From: Lotus japonicus
Taxonomy: Eukaryota; Streptophyta; Magnoliopsida; Fabales; Fabaceae
Direction: 5' to 3'
Length of the DNA: 64,000 nucleotides
Assembly (NCBI RefSeq): GCF_012489685.1
Contig: NC_080043.1
Coordinates: 8,806,501-8,870,500, forward strand
Part shown: one piece after another, positions 21,140 to 32,646 of the stretch
How positions within the stretch are numbered: the stretch's first letter is position 1
Layout of the letters: every line of letters starts with the position of its first letter
Notes under the pieces: generated by a model
What the model saw: only the letters and a program-made list of their open reading frames with translations
Told to the model about the DNA's origin: nothing
Databases searched by the model: none
Translations under genes and position numbers: made by a program

Positions 21140-23460
21140 GGATAAGGGTACAAGTCCTAGTTGGACTCGAGACATATTGGGCTGAAAGGTATAACATAAG
21201 ATTTTATACCTCTTAAGTTTAGAGCTTAAAAGCGAACAGACTTGTAAAGTTAAATGGTGCTGAGTCGATCTCGAGGTACATAATTCAAAAAGTATATTTT
21301 TTCCCAACCTGTTGGGAGAGTACAAAACCCAAAGAATTGTGATCAATTTATTGATTCCCCGTCGCAATCTATAGGTTACATTCACATAGTTGCTTTTTCC
21401 AATGAAAAATAAGTGTTATTTTTCGTCCGTATGAATAAAAGGATTGACTTGACGATCATTTTTATCGATGTTGCTTTTTCCACCTAGATTAACACATGTT
21501 GGTTGTGATTAATTATGTGTCCTAACAAATGGCTAACAACACCATTTGTATAGAGACTAACATACACTGCCATTTCTTCAGTAAAGAGAAATGATATTTG
21601 AAGTCAATAATTAGATGAAAATCCAAACTAGCTACTAGCTAGGATATATAATATATGTGGTGGGTCCTTATTTACAATGTATATATGAACTTATATACGT
21701 ATACGATCTGTTAAGACTGGTTGGTTGCAGTTGGAGGACAGCTGATCAGAGATCTGTGGGTCTGGGTTTTATTTACTGGGAGTCTGGAACATGTGCCAGA
21801 CTCATATTGCTTTTGTGTCTGGGCATTTTGTTTTGTAATTGTTTTCTTTTTGGCAGAACCAACACAACTACCAGGTGACAATGACATCTTCATGCATCCA
21901 AAAACACGCTCTTTCTGTTCTGCAATGAATGCTCTCTCAAGCACACACCCAATTCTTTGATCCTGATCTAGATCCCCTTGACGGTCCAGATCTAAGGCAT
22001 GCACCACATATGCTGTCATAAGATCCTGCTCCTTTCATCAAAATCTTCATGACTAGGAGCGCGGCTAACACGGTCTTTTAAGGACACACTCTAACACACT
22101 CATTCTGATTGGTTTATTTTTTTTAAAAAGTCACACATTTCTCTGTGTTGGCATTTGTAAAAATAAATCAATTATAATGAATATGTTGAGTGTATTTATG
22201 TATTGCTAGCAATTTGTCAAAATTGTCCATGTGTGACATGTACTATGTATTTCCACATGTATCAGGAATATGTCATATGTGTGAGGGAGAAAAGTGTCTA
22301 TTCATGATGGTAGGTGAGGGACAGAAGGGTAAAAATGAGAGGGTGAAAGCAGAGCAAATCTCAGTTCAGATTGAGATATCTAAATTATGATCTGGGGTGG
22401 GGTGGTCCTTCACTTGTGATTCTCTTATTGGTATGGAAATGTGAGGGAAAGAGGAATAGGACTATTAAGAGGAGGGATCCTTTGCTATTTTGTACTAAAA
22501 TGGTTCAGCCCTTCACAAGTTGCATAAAGCCAGAACCAACAGTTACTCTAACTGCCCCGTTCCTTTATGGCAATCTCTACAAACAAACAATGTGTATTAG
22601 TTGCTTACCTCCCTCACTTCACTGTCTCTCTCCCTCATTAAACCACACCCTTTTGTTGATAAAAAACAACAAGGGAGACCCTGATTTCAGAGGGTGGATT
22701 CCACTATATTTATGAAATGTAAGAAGTTATATGTCTACGGCTTAACCACTATGTGGGGCACTCAGTTTTTTCCTTTACATCCTTATTCACTTGTTAAGAT
22801 GAACTCCAAATACATGCTTCATTTAATAACCCATATAGTTGTCACATGTTAGACAATGGAAATAATACATGGACCCTTGAGTTCTCGTCATATCGAGAGA
22901 AATATGAATAAAAGTGAGAGATATGATGTGTTGGGAAGAAAATAGAGAAGTAGAAAAGAAAATGAATGAAGATGAGATGAAATTAAGATTAAATGAGGAA
23001 AAATGTATCTAAAACTATATACGACAACCATACATACATTGGAGGGGGAAAATGTCATTACAAAAGTAATAGCTTGTTTAGATTTAATTCAATTTTCCCC
23101 AAATTACATTGAAGCCCTACAAGCTTTCCAAACGCACATTTACATGTTATAACACTACACTAATGTGTATTTTTAGCTATGAAGATTAGCGTCGGTAATG
23201 AGTAGATCATGATAGTGTTGGCTCGACTAACGTTAATTTGAAATGGATCTTGACTCATTTATTCATCCCATATTTTAGTTTCATCCTTGTCAACAGTAAT
23301 GTTCGATGAATACTAGGTTGTCATCACCATCCATTAGTGTCTGCTTGTTTGGCGCTAATATCATTGGCCAAATTAGAGGTAGTTGAACAAACACTACGCC
23401 AACACAACTCACTTGTCACTATGAATGACAAGAATTCGTAATAATTAGCGCAATTGTATA
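21140..23460. other. Gene-free stretch
   Basis: I see no convincing gene. 21720-22020 and 22400-22720 are less AT-rich and have short open frames without recognisable domains. A short unspliced transcript or untranslated exon cannot be excluded. Confidence 0.4.
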
Positions 23461-23468
23461 GACATACT

Positions 23469-24005
23469 CTAATATTTTTCTTTTACCTCAGTTTTCTTTT
23501 TTGTTACATTTGGAAAGCTAACAAATGCGCAAACTAAACAAGGACATCCTAACACATCAACTAAATCAAGTTGGAAAGGAAGGAACTTCCAAAATCGCAA
23601 TGGACTCACATCTCGTGTTGCTTGTCTTGCAAAGGTGTCAGCGACAAAATTGCATGATACGAATCTTCCATTCTCGAGATAACATGCTTCTAACTTTATT
23701 CGGTTACGCAACCGTAAGGTTAGAAGGATGATATTTACCACATCCTTGCACTCAAACGCAAGAACATTGTCTCGATATCCTAGATCCCATGCTAGAGTTT
23801 TACCAACATCAACAACGATTAACTCTGCATGGAAAGTATCACTCTCCCCAAAGCTCCCAGAGAAGTCAGAGATCCATTTACAATTACGGTCCCAAAGGGC
23901 TCCACTCACCCTAATTATATTGCCATTCTCAATCCAACTGTCATCCACATGAACACGCACCGGTGCAACACCAATATTGATCGTCACATTAGTACCCTGC
24001 GACAT
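23469..24005 (-). pseudogene. RNase H-like domain of a LINE-type element
   Basis: A 178-residue frame with the plant RVT_3/RNase H layout: VHVDDSW (first Asp), a kinked loop WDRNCKWISDFSGSFGESD, HAELIVVDVGKTLAWDLGY (Glu), ECKDVVNII (Asp) and FVADTFARQA (final Asp region). In LINEs this domain is C-terminal to the reverse transcriptase and degrades the RNA strand. No RT or zinc-knuckle part precedes it, so it is a fragment. The frame is open, so a domesticated RNase H cannot be excluded, but nothing supports it. Confidence 0.65.
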
Positions 24006-24132
24006 AGAACACCAATTCCGCTACTCTTGGGTTGAGATTAAAATATGACGCAAGATATAATTAAGATGCCATTGCTGCTAACCAAAATATTTATTGTTCC
24101 TCCACTTCCAAAACCACCATAAAAAGCAATAA

Positions 24133-24360
24133 CTAAGACATTTTGATGCTGTTATAGATGAGTAAAAAACTAAAACTGAAAAGGGGCATGAACGGGAACT
24201 CTAGGCAACAACGCAGACTTGCAAGGCAATCAACTGCATCATTTGCACTCCTAGCAATATGCAAAAGTTGGACATTCCAATCTCTATTCAACAGCCCCTG
24301 AATCTGAAGAAGTTCCACTCGAAGCTCATGAAACTGAACTCTATTCTCCCGGATCCCACC
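24133..24360 (-). pseudogene. Second RNase H fragment (C-terminal half)
   Basis: Reads FHELRVELLQIQGLLNRDWN, then QLLHIARSANDAVDCLASL, which matches the last helix and strand of the same RVT_3-type domain (AN-x2-AD-x-LA pattern, here ANDAVDCLASL). It lies in the same orientation about 130 bp upstream of the fuller copy at 23469-24005, so the two derive from separate or duplicated LINE scraps. Confidence 0.65.
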
Positions 24361-24379
24361 TCACTAATATATGTTTTAT

Positions 24380-24665
24380 AATATAAATATAATTAAATGG
24401 ATTTAAATAATTTTAACCTAAGGTATAAATGATTTATCATTAATTATTTCTCAAGGTAATTTTATAACTAATACCCCTGTTTTAATATTTTGTTGTTTTA
24501 GCTTTTACCATTTTTCTCAAAACTTTTTTTATGAAGAATTTATAGACTATAATTTTCTTGTTTTTTCCATTTAACCATTTCATTTAAACATTATATTTTT
24601 CACCTATCATATCCAAATTTCAATTAAAAAAATATCACCTATTATTCAACCAATTACTACAATTG
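24380..24665 (+). repeat. Dispersed repeat, copy in plus orientation
   Basis: Matches the reverse complement of 39121-39415 over nearly its whole length (shared cctaaggtataaatgattt-like, ttagcttttaccatttttct and ttattcaaccaattactac). Neither end has obvious inverted repeats. Probably a MITE or LTR fragment. Confidence 0.85.
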
Positions 24666-25675
24666 ATTGAACCGAGTTTTAAAACACTACATAACCATTG
24701 ATGAGACCATTTCAGCCAGAATAACGTAATTTTATATTCCACAAACAAAATCTCATCACATTAATGAATGCATGAAACTCAAATTGCACAAATTTAGCAC
24801 GGCAATTTTAAATACAAATAATCTAAAATAAGATATCAAATCTTCAAGGTCAATATTCAAAATGCAAGAGTTTCCAACAAGTTTGGGTATGTTTGAATTT
24901 CAGTTGAGATCAACTCGAAAGCACTTTCAATCTAATAGAATCTAAAAGTTATTTTCACATTCGCACATTAGAATTCATGTTTTTCAGTTGAAACTGTCTT
25001 AGAACGCGTGTGAACTGAAAACAAAACACACATTTTAACAAACACCAAACTTAATATGAAACTTGAAAATGCTAGTTGTTTATAATGTTAGTAAATTAGT
25101 CATCTCAAGGTTCGAACCCCGAACCCTTCACTCATCATCTCACTCAATTTTTATGTTTCTAGCTCTTACAACTTGAACTATCATTCGGGGACACATCCGA
25201 CTTGCATGAGTGATTAACCGGATTCTGTCTGATCATTATATCACCTATTCCCTAGATGAAGATAGTGTTTTTTTAATCTAATCTAACTTGGTTGATGAGT
25301 ATGATTAATGGTTATGAATTTGGGGCATTGGTAAGAGAAAAGGAAGAAGATCATTATTTTAATAGGTCCCCAGCCCCCAGGCAGTAAAGGCAACCAATCC
25401 CAAATGCCAATGATATTTTTCCATGCAAATGAAAGGCACAATCTGCTTTCCATGATCCCAAGAATCCACCATGTTTGCTTAATCCCAGCAATGTCACACA
25501 CACACAGCCGCCTATGCTCCTGTCCTGACCACCACGTAGGAAAGGGACCACCATCTCTGGGACCTACCCGTAGCAACAAAGAACACAAGAAGCGGCGCGC
25601 TACGTCGTCCTATGATCCTATCCTATACTTCATGTTGTGACACTTTAATTTGATTCATCCTATATACACTTGACC
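24666..25675. other. Gene-free stretch
   Basis: No recognised domain. 25360-25620 is GC-richer with short open frames on both strands but no family resemblance. Confidence 0.4.
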
Positions 25676-25765
25676 CTCAAGACATATGCTGAGGTTTTTT
25701 GATAAGCAAGTGAAATATATTGCAGAGAAGTACAAGTGGTACTTCAACTCAAGACATATGCTGAG
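25676..25765 (-). mobile_element. 54-bp LINE 3' end with 18-bp target duplication
   Basis: ctcaagacatatgctgag occurs at 25676-25693 and 25748-25765. Between them are 54 nt starting gttttttgataagcaag, the reverse complement of a LINE 3' end with its A tail. The same motif layout (ggtaagcaa...gaagtac...ggtac) is seen in the longer LINE at 47595, so this is an extremely 5'-truncated copy of that family. Confidence 0.85.
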
Positions 25766-26255
25766 TAAATATATTTTTGAATAACAATATTTAATATTTA
25801 AAAAAGTTTAAATAGAAGAACTTCATTTTCAAACAATTTAACTCATAAACATGAAAGTATAGCGTGCTAGTTAACTCATTGCATCTCTTAATTAAGAGGA
25901 TTGAGATTTGATCCTCGACGACAAAAGTTGAGTGCATACTATGATCAAACTGTATGCTCTTTGTTTGGTAGAGAAGAGGGAGTAGAGAAGAGAGAAGGTG
26001 AATATATAAGAAATAAAGTAAATTTGATAGATTATTTTGTATGGTAAAAAGAGAAGAGAAAGAATGAGGTGGAAGAGAGAGAAAATATTAATTTTATATT
26101 AAATTATGATTTAATTTAATTGAAGATTTTTTCTGGCGGTCTAGATAATGTTTCTAGCCCCTTAGGAACGCCAGAAATGATTCAATAAATGTCAAAAAGA
26201 AGCTGACGTTAGATTCAGGTGTTACTGTTAAATTTTTACCCAAGTTGGTGGACCC

Positions 26256-26803
26256 AATAAAGCTAGTGGGTCCCACATTTTTATCTCTCTCCCCTCGCTC
26301 ATTGCAAACGTTGAAGATAGAAGGAGGAAGAAAGAAACAAAATAAATATAATGTATCGTGATTTAAAGAAGCAGATAATGAAGTGCAGTAATTGTCATTA
26401 AATATAATGGGATGATTTTAAATTTCCAATTAATGCTCCAACAGACCCCAACTGAACGTAGAAGTGTTGATTTGGTGTCTGTTTGGTTTTCAGTTAGGAA
26501 GTCTGTTTGAAGAATTGAAATTCGAGATCACGATTTTCAATTCACATTCATTCAATAGAATGCACTTGTTGGGTACCAAATAAAGCTGGTGGGCCCCACA
26601 TTTTTAATATCCCTCCCCTCACTCATTGCAAACGTTAAAAGTAGAAGGAGGAAGAAAGAAACAAAACAAATTTAATGTATCGTGATTTAAGGAAGCAGAT
26701 AATGATGAATTGCAGTAATTGGCATCAAATATTAGGGGATGATTTTAAATTCCCAATTAATGCTCCAATAGACCCCAACTGAAGGTAGAAGCGTTGATTT
26801 TGG
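26256..26803 (+). repeat. ~225-bp direct duplication with ~100-bp spacer
   Basis: Copy 1 (26256-26478) and copy 2 (26579-26803) share aataaagctagtgggtccca, tcattgcaaacgtt, aatgtatcgtgattta and ccaattaatgctcca with small differences, offset about 323 bp. Could be two fragments of one repeat family or a segmental duplication. Confidence 0.85.
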
Positions 26804-28098
26804 TTGAGTTGTGTGAAAGTGAGTTTAGGGTTGAAAGTGGGTTGAGTAAAAGTGGGTTTAGAATTTGCCAAACAAAATGACACAAAGTTACACAAGATCA
26901 AAAGTGATTTTGGAGTACCCAACTGAAACACAAATAGGCTAGCTCTTCACCCTCTCTCTCCCCTAACTCTCTCTTCTCTCATTCTCTTTTCTCTAACTCT
27001 CTCCTAGCAAGGAAATCATTAGTGCTTAGTTTAAGCACTCGTGATGAGAGGATTAATCCTTATTATCAACAGTGGATACCATAGGCTCACAAGAAATCAT
27101 TTAATTAATCATAATTTTACATGAAAAATCATTTAACTCATTACACGTCTAAAAGTATTGCTAAGAAATATAAGTCTAGAATAATTTTACGTCATATTTA
27201 TTTTCACTAATTTAGACAATCCAATTGACATGTGTTAAAAAATTATTAGACCATCACTTATGACTTAATACTAAGTGGTATACCAGATATTTACTTGTAT
27301 TGATTTAGACAGGTGCAATTATGAAGTAAAATCACCTAGGCTAGGTGGCAAAATAGTGTTTTAGTACGTGTGTCTTAAGAAACTTCAACTTATAACATGT
27401 GTTAAATATTTTTAGGCAGACTAGCTAGGGTGGTTTTACCTCCCGATGATGTAAAAAGCTCTAGATTTAACATGAATTTAATGGAATAATTTATAAGATA
27501 ATTCCATAAAATAAAAAATTACATGTTCTAATTTAAGTTGAACATTCATGTTTTGTCAGGAAAAACAAAGATTTGGATATATGTCCTAGAATTATTAATG
27601 TTAAGTTGCCAAGGAAAAATGTCGTAATATTAATTGATGAAGAATATTAGATATGGATCGGTTTTCAGATCAGGGCGAGGTGATGGAATTATGGTGAGAG
27701 ATTTGTTAACCAGAAAAATGATAGTGAAAGAGACACGCTAACATGTCCCCTTTCTATTTCAATCAAAAATTATGTTTTTCAAGGACTAAGAATTTTTTCT
27801 CTGTCATTTTGACATTGAGGCTTGTTTTGAAGTAGTGATTCATGCCATAGTCGATTACTAACTGAAAAATAAGAATAAAAGAACTAAGAAAATAACCAAT
27901 ACATAAGTCAGTTGGTAAAAACATATCATTTTCTTCTAAAATAAATTTTATGCGTGTTCAATTTTTAGTGCTGATGTGAAAATTTTGTTAATATATATGA
28001 TTTATAAGTATTTTCATACACAACTTGAGCATATGGTGTGGGTTAGAAACCTATTAATTGACCTCGAAGTTGGGTGATTTGCATGATTTGCATTTGTT

Positions 28099-28291
28099 TT
28101 TTAACTATTACGACATGCACTCATTAGTTGACACTTCAAAATAATCTAATTCATTATTTAAATAAATTAAGAGTGAGTATCGCAAAGATCGAATCTCAAT
28201 CTCAGGCGTTCAAACAATCACTTTTAACTATTGTGACCGGCATTCATTAATTGACCCTTCAAAATAATTTAATTCATTATTTAAATAAATT
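28099..28291 (+). repeat. ~69-bp direct duplication
   Basis: tttttaactatt..., cattca/cactca and cttcaaaataatctaattc blocks repeat at about 28099-28168 and 28223-28291, ending in the same tcattatttaaataaatt. Function unknown. Confidence 0.75.
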
Positions 28292-29836
28292 CTTCCTTAC
28301 ATAAATTTTTAAATTTAACTTGAATTAAAAAAAAAAACAAATCCCCTAACCTGATTAGCTGCCTTATATTGGAGATTATTTGGATTATTGGTGATCGAAG
28401 TTACAACTAGATAAGATAGGCTAGAATATATTTTTCCATATATAAGAATTCCAGTATGTCAGTAGGTTAATTAGTTTCTAAAGTAAATAAATAAAACAAG
28501 AAAATATCCAATATCTTCATTGATTTTTCTGATATGAAATCACATTCAAATTTGCATGTAAGGAATGGAAAAGAAGAGACCCCAATGCCTTTGTGTGGAA
28601 AGAGATTAAACTTTTCCACATTAGAATTAGGCACCACATGGGTTCAGCTTTTTCTTGTTTCCAAATATGAGGATAGAAGAAAAGAAAGCCATCATTGCTA
28701 TGCTATTCCATAGGCAGATTCTCATGACCAAATCTTACTCCATATGATTGCCCAAGAACCGTTTTCTAAAGTGCAGGTTTTACCACTCAGACCAATTGGA
28801 ACAATAATAATAATAATCATAACATTATTTCCAACTGCGAGTGATCGATCGATGTGTCAAAAAATCTCAATTGCTACTACCCCTAGCTACTTGATCACAT
28901 GATCATGACTATAGAAACAGCAATTAATGTAGTGTTTGTGTGTGTAATACTGCAAATTAAACACAATACACATACTATATTGCATTATGAAAAGGAAAAA
29001 AAGAATGTAGCTTTTTCAAGATGAACATTATCAAGCCTAATGATTCGTTGCCAATTTTGGTAAAAACTGACACCCTCTGGCTTTTCCTTACCTAGCCAAC
29101 GGGGATATATAATACCCTGAGCCTCCAACCACTGCTGTTGTTACATTGGCCCACAACCACACAGCTTGACACGTGTCACATGGATTACCACCTCAAAAAA
29201 ATCTTAAGCTAGCACACAGGAAATTTGGTAATTACTTTTGGGGAAAATTGTATATAAACACTTTGAATTTTATGCATTTTGCAAAAGCCTTTAGCAAATA
29301 GATACTGTGAACGGGAATTCATCTTAAATAATCCTTAAACACTTCTATTATAATTTATAGACCTTTGTAATAGCTTTGGGCTAAATTAACGATGGTTAGT
29401 AAATATTGATATTTTACTTCTTCTCGGAGAAAGAGTATAAAAGCATATTAAATTTTGTGTAAAAATATTGAAATCTCAAACCTTTACTAATAATGACCAA
29501 AATAATCTATTGTAACAATAATATAGGTTTAAGGATTAATTAGGACAAATTGAAAATTTATGGTCTCGATTTGCAAAAAGTCTAAGATCTAGGGTGGTTG
29601 TATGGATTTTCCCTTTATTTTTATCTATTTTTTATAATAACAATTCAACGGATAAAAATTATAGGAAATTAAATAATAATTAAACTACTCCATAAATTAA
29701 ATTGAAATTATTTTAATGTAATGAACATTTTACTAAATTTAGGCAAAATTAAGTTTGGTAAAATTGAAATTAATGGAATTGAATTTTATAAATTAAAAAA
29801 TAAAATCTTTTTAAGATAGAATGAAATTTTTGAGAT

Positions 29837-29882
29837 GAAGATAAAATGAAATCTTTTTTGGGTACAGAAGATAAAATGAAAT
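29837..29882 (-). mobile_element. 14-nt tail-only retroposon with 16-bp target duplication
   Basis: gaagataaaatgaaat at 29837-29852 and exactly again at 29867-29882 flanks 14 nt, cttttttgggtaca. On the minus strand this is tgtaccc plus an A run, and the LINE at 47595 ends in taccc followed by ten A. It therefore looks like the last few bases of a LINE plus its tail. Confidence 0.75.
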
Positions 29883-29988
29883 TAAGAACTCTCTTAGAGG
29901 TAAAATAAAAAAATGTACATAATTATTGAACCTACTTGGAAATGTAATAAAATTTATTTAATATTTTTTTTGGATAATTAATTTAAGT

Positions 29989-30033
29989 AATAAAATATAA
30001 TATTTAACAAAAAAAAAGAATAAAATATAATAT
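29989..30033 (+). mobile_element. 15-nt poly(A) insertion with 15-bp target duplication
   Basis: aataaaatataatat at 29989-30003 and 30019-30033 flanks ttaac followed by nine A and a G. Perfect 15-bp duplication in AT-rich DNA. The form fits a tail-only retroposon; slippage is possible but less likely because the spacer differs from the repeat. Confidence 0.65.
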
Positions 30034-31121
30034 CATAAAAAACGAATTTTAAATATAATTATAAAAAAATTTAGTGATTAATGTCAATAATTTAAATATT
30101 TCTTATTTTCAATTACATAATTCATTTAATGATTAATTAAAACATAATAATTAATTTGATTTTAATCATTGAAATTTTATTAAATTACCTAATTTCCTAT
30201 ATTAAAAATTAATTTAATTTATTTTATTATGAAATGAAATAAAATAAAATTTGTAAGAATACATAAATTCTATTAGTTAATGAATTGTTGTAATAGATTA
30301 TTTGAAATTAATAGTGTCATTAACTATTGATATGCATTTAAAAAAAAACTATTTATATTTTATATGCATGGACAGCATGAGATGAGTAATCTTATCGTAA
30401 CCGAAGATATTAACCTGGAAACAACTCACCACTTACTTTCAAATAATTAAGCTTTTTCTTAATTTCAATTCATGAAATATTTTATGCAATCAAATTCACT
30501 GATTCCAGATCAGATCCAATGCTGTCAAAAGAAAAGATCAGATTCCATGTACCATTCACCACACATTCTAATTGAAACCGATTTTCTAAGTTAGTCCGAA
30601 CAACATTGATTATACTTCCATAAACAATATTAATGAAAACATTAAAACAATCCAGTATAGTAAGAATATTTTTTCAATCTACTTTAAGTTCTTCCTTAAA
30701 CATTTATTCCCCACAAATTAATGTTGATCCTATTACCATATATCCAAGGATCACGTCTCCCCAAAACGTGAAAAATCTTTCAAAATTCAAAAAACACACA
30801 AAATTTGAACTTATCCAAATCCCTTTTGATAGCTAGGTTAAACTTAACCCCCCTAATCAAAATCAATGAAAAACAAGTGTAGTGTGCCAAACATGTTCTG
30901 GAAAGCAGAAAAATGAGATTGTAAAGCACAAAAGACAAATGAGATTGTAAGTTGAAAACTGTAAGACATTAAGGAAAGAAAGTTGACAGGGTCCCTAAAC
31001 ATAAGACTCAGAAAGCAGTACACGTATACCTTGTTTGCAAATTGTCTTTGCAAATTACCTACACTTAACACATTCACAGAGAAACACACACTCACTTTCT
31101 CTCTCTTATTTCCTCACTCTC

Positions 31122-31135
31122 CCTATATATATAAC
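31122..31135 (+). promoter_or_regulatory. TATA box of the SPL/NZZ gene
   Basis: cctatatatataac lies 82-95 bp upstream of the ATG at 31217, preceded by a CT-rich stretch (ctcactttctctctc), a usual plant core-promoter arrangement. It argues against the in-frame upstream ATG at 30983, which would lie before the TATA box. Confidence 0.75.
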
Positions 31136-31216
31136 TCAATTCTCAGTGCTCAACACTCCACACAAACCCAACGGCAAAGAGCTTACAGCACACACCCATT
31201 TCTCTCTTTCATAACC

Positions 31217-32602
31217 ATGTCTTCTTCTGATCATAGCCCCTTGATCCCTGAAAAAATGAAACGTTTATGTTTCGGTGAGGAACAACCCAGAAACACTGAA
31301 CCTTCAGCTGCTGCAGCTGGAAAGAGAGGGAGAAAGCCTGGTACTTCCAGAACTCCCAAGAACAAGGTTCCACAGAGAGGCATGGGTGTGGAACGGTTGG
31401 AGCAAATGAGGGTTCAAGAGTCCTTGCAGCAGGCAGCTGCAGCTGGATTGGTGGTGCTGCCGCCGTCTCAGCCGCAGACGCCGCCAACGCTCGTCCACCA
31501 CCACCACCATCACAACTCTCCATTGGGTTATGGTGCACCCTCACCACCACCCCATGTTGCCTATGGTGCCTATGGTTTGGATCACTACCCCAAACCAATG
31601 ATCCATGCTGGCCACAGCAGCATCAGCACTTTTGGGGTGGTGAGTCATCATCATCAGGGTCCTAATTTCACTACTGAGGGTGTTGCTGTGGCTGCAACTT
31701 CTCCTGGGTGGTCTGTGCCTAATCATCATCAGCATCAGCTCAACAGGGTGGTGGGGCCCTTTGGATCTGGAACTCCATTTGGGGTTGGAAGCCCTATGGA
31801 GACCTCCAAGGAGCTCTCTTCAATACCAAATCTTCTTCCTGCTGCAAGATCTGAACCCCTTGCTTTTGGCCCGGTATTTTGATCACCACTCCCTTTTCAT
31901 TTTTCAATGTTTCAATTTCAGTTCATGGCATGGATCATTCATTGATTGATACTAATTAACAGTATTTGTCCTGGGATTTGATTTTAAGTTGGTACTTCTG
32001 TTGATTGATTATAACTTTGAATGTTTTTGGATCATTTGTTTCTTGATGGGCATCTTTGTTTGTGTGTAATTTTGATTTTGTCTTAGGATAATGTTTTCTA
32101 TGCGGACACTGCAAGAGGATCAATTGTATGGAGAGGAAGGCCTGATTCCGAGCCATGGATTAGAGTCGCGGAGGACGGAGGTTATTACCGTGAAGAGGTA
32201 GATTTATATATATACATGATGATATCAATTTATTTGTTTCATGATGGTTGGAAAAATGTATCATATGATTTAATCAGTAGTTAATCTTTAATTTTATTAA
32301 AAAAAGTTTGATTGTATTTGGTGTTGGATCATGAATTGATTTGGGTTTAATTTGTGTTTTGTAAGCCTGCGGAATTAATTGCTGTACACCAGAACGGAAG
32401 CTCTGAAGTTATGATGGAATATGAGTTTCTCCCAGGAAAATATGGCAGGGACACTAGTCGCAAGGAGCTGCAATTTGCAACAATAGGTTCAGGTTCAGCA
32501 GGAGGTGAAGCTGGTTCTTCTTCCATCATCACTACTGTTGCAGCAGACTATGGAGATACTGCTTCTAATGCTCTTGATTTGTCTCTTAAGCTTTATCACT
32601 AG
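31217..32602 (+). CDS. SPL/NZZ: SPOROCYTELESS/NOZZLE transcriptional repressor, three exons
   Basis: Exons 31217-31873, 32087-32197 and 32366-32602; GT-AG introns in phase 0; 334 residues, near the family length. In Arabidopsis SPL/NZZ is a nuclear adaptor that recruits TOPLESS through an EAR motif, represses TCP factors and is needed for micro- and megaspore mother cell formation. Motifs: basic KRGRKPG (36-42) followed by the conserved PQRGMGVERLEQMRVQE helix (from 52), a His run (94-99), KELSSIPN near the end of exon 1, YEFLPGKYG (275-283) and the EAR motif LDLSLKL (326-332), followed only by Tyr-His. The combined order of RGRKPG, RGMGV-x-LE, ELSSI-N, YEF-x-PGKYG and LDLSLKL matches SPL/NZZ rather than the related TIE/SPEAR proteins. 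A tiny retroposon target repeat begins within the last codon (see 32598). Proven activity is inferred from homology. Confidence 0.93.
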
Positions 32603-32646
32603 ATAGAAGAGGGCTGTTCAAAAAAAAAAAACTAGATAGAAGAGGG
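32598..32646 (+). mobile_element. 17-nt poly(A) insertion across the SPL/NZZ stop codon, 16-bp target duplication
   Basis: actagatagaagaggg is present at 32598-32613 and exactly again at 32631-32646. Between them are ctgttc and eleven A. The first copy holds the gene's own TAG stop (32600-32602), so the protein end is unchanged, and the second copy puts the same bases in the 3' UTR. The form is that of a target-primed insertion reduced to its tail. Confidence 0.85.

Larger units (their letters stand above)
25766..31080. other. Long AT-rich intergenic region upstream of SPL/NZZ
   Basis: No gene recognised in 5.3 kb. It contains the duplications at 26256-26803 and 28099-28291 and two tail-type insertions at 29837-29882 and 29989-30033. 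29600-30350 is strongly AT-rich. 30400-31080 probably contains promoter DNA of the gene starting at 31217. Confidence 0.5.

Noticed and set aside
30983..31216. Upstream in-frame extension of the SPL/NZZ frame from the ATG at 30983
   Set aside because: The TATA box at 31122-31135 lies downstream of that ATG, and the extra residues do not resemble the family.
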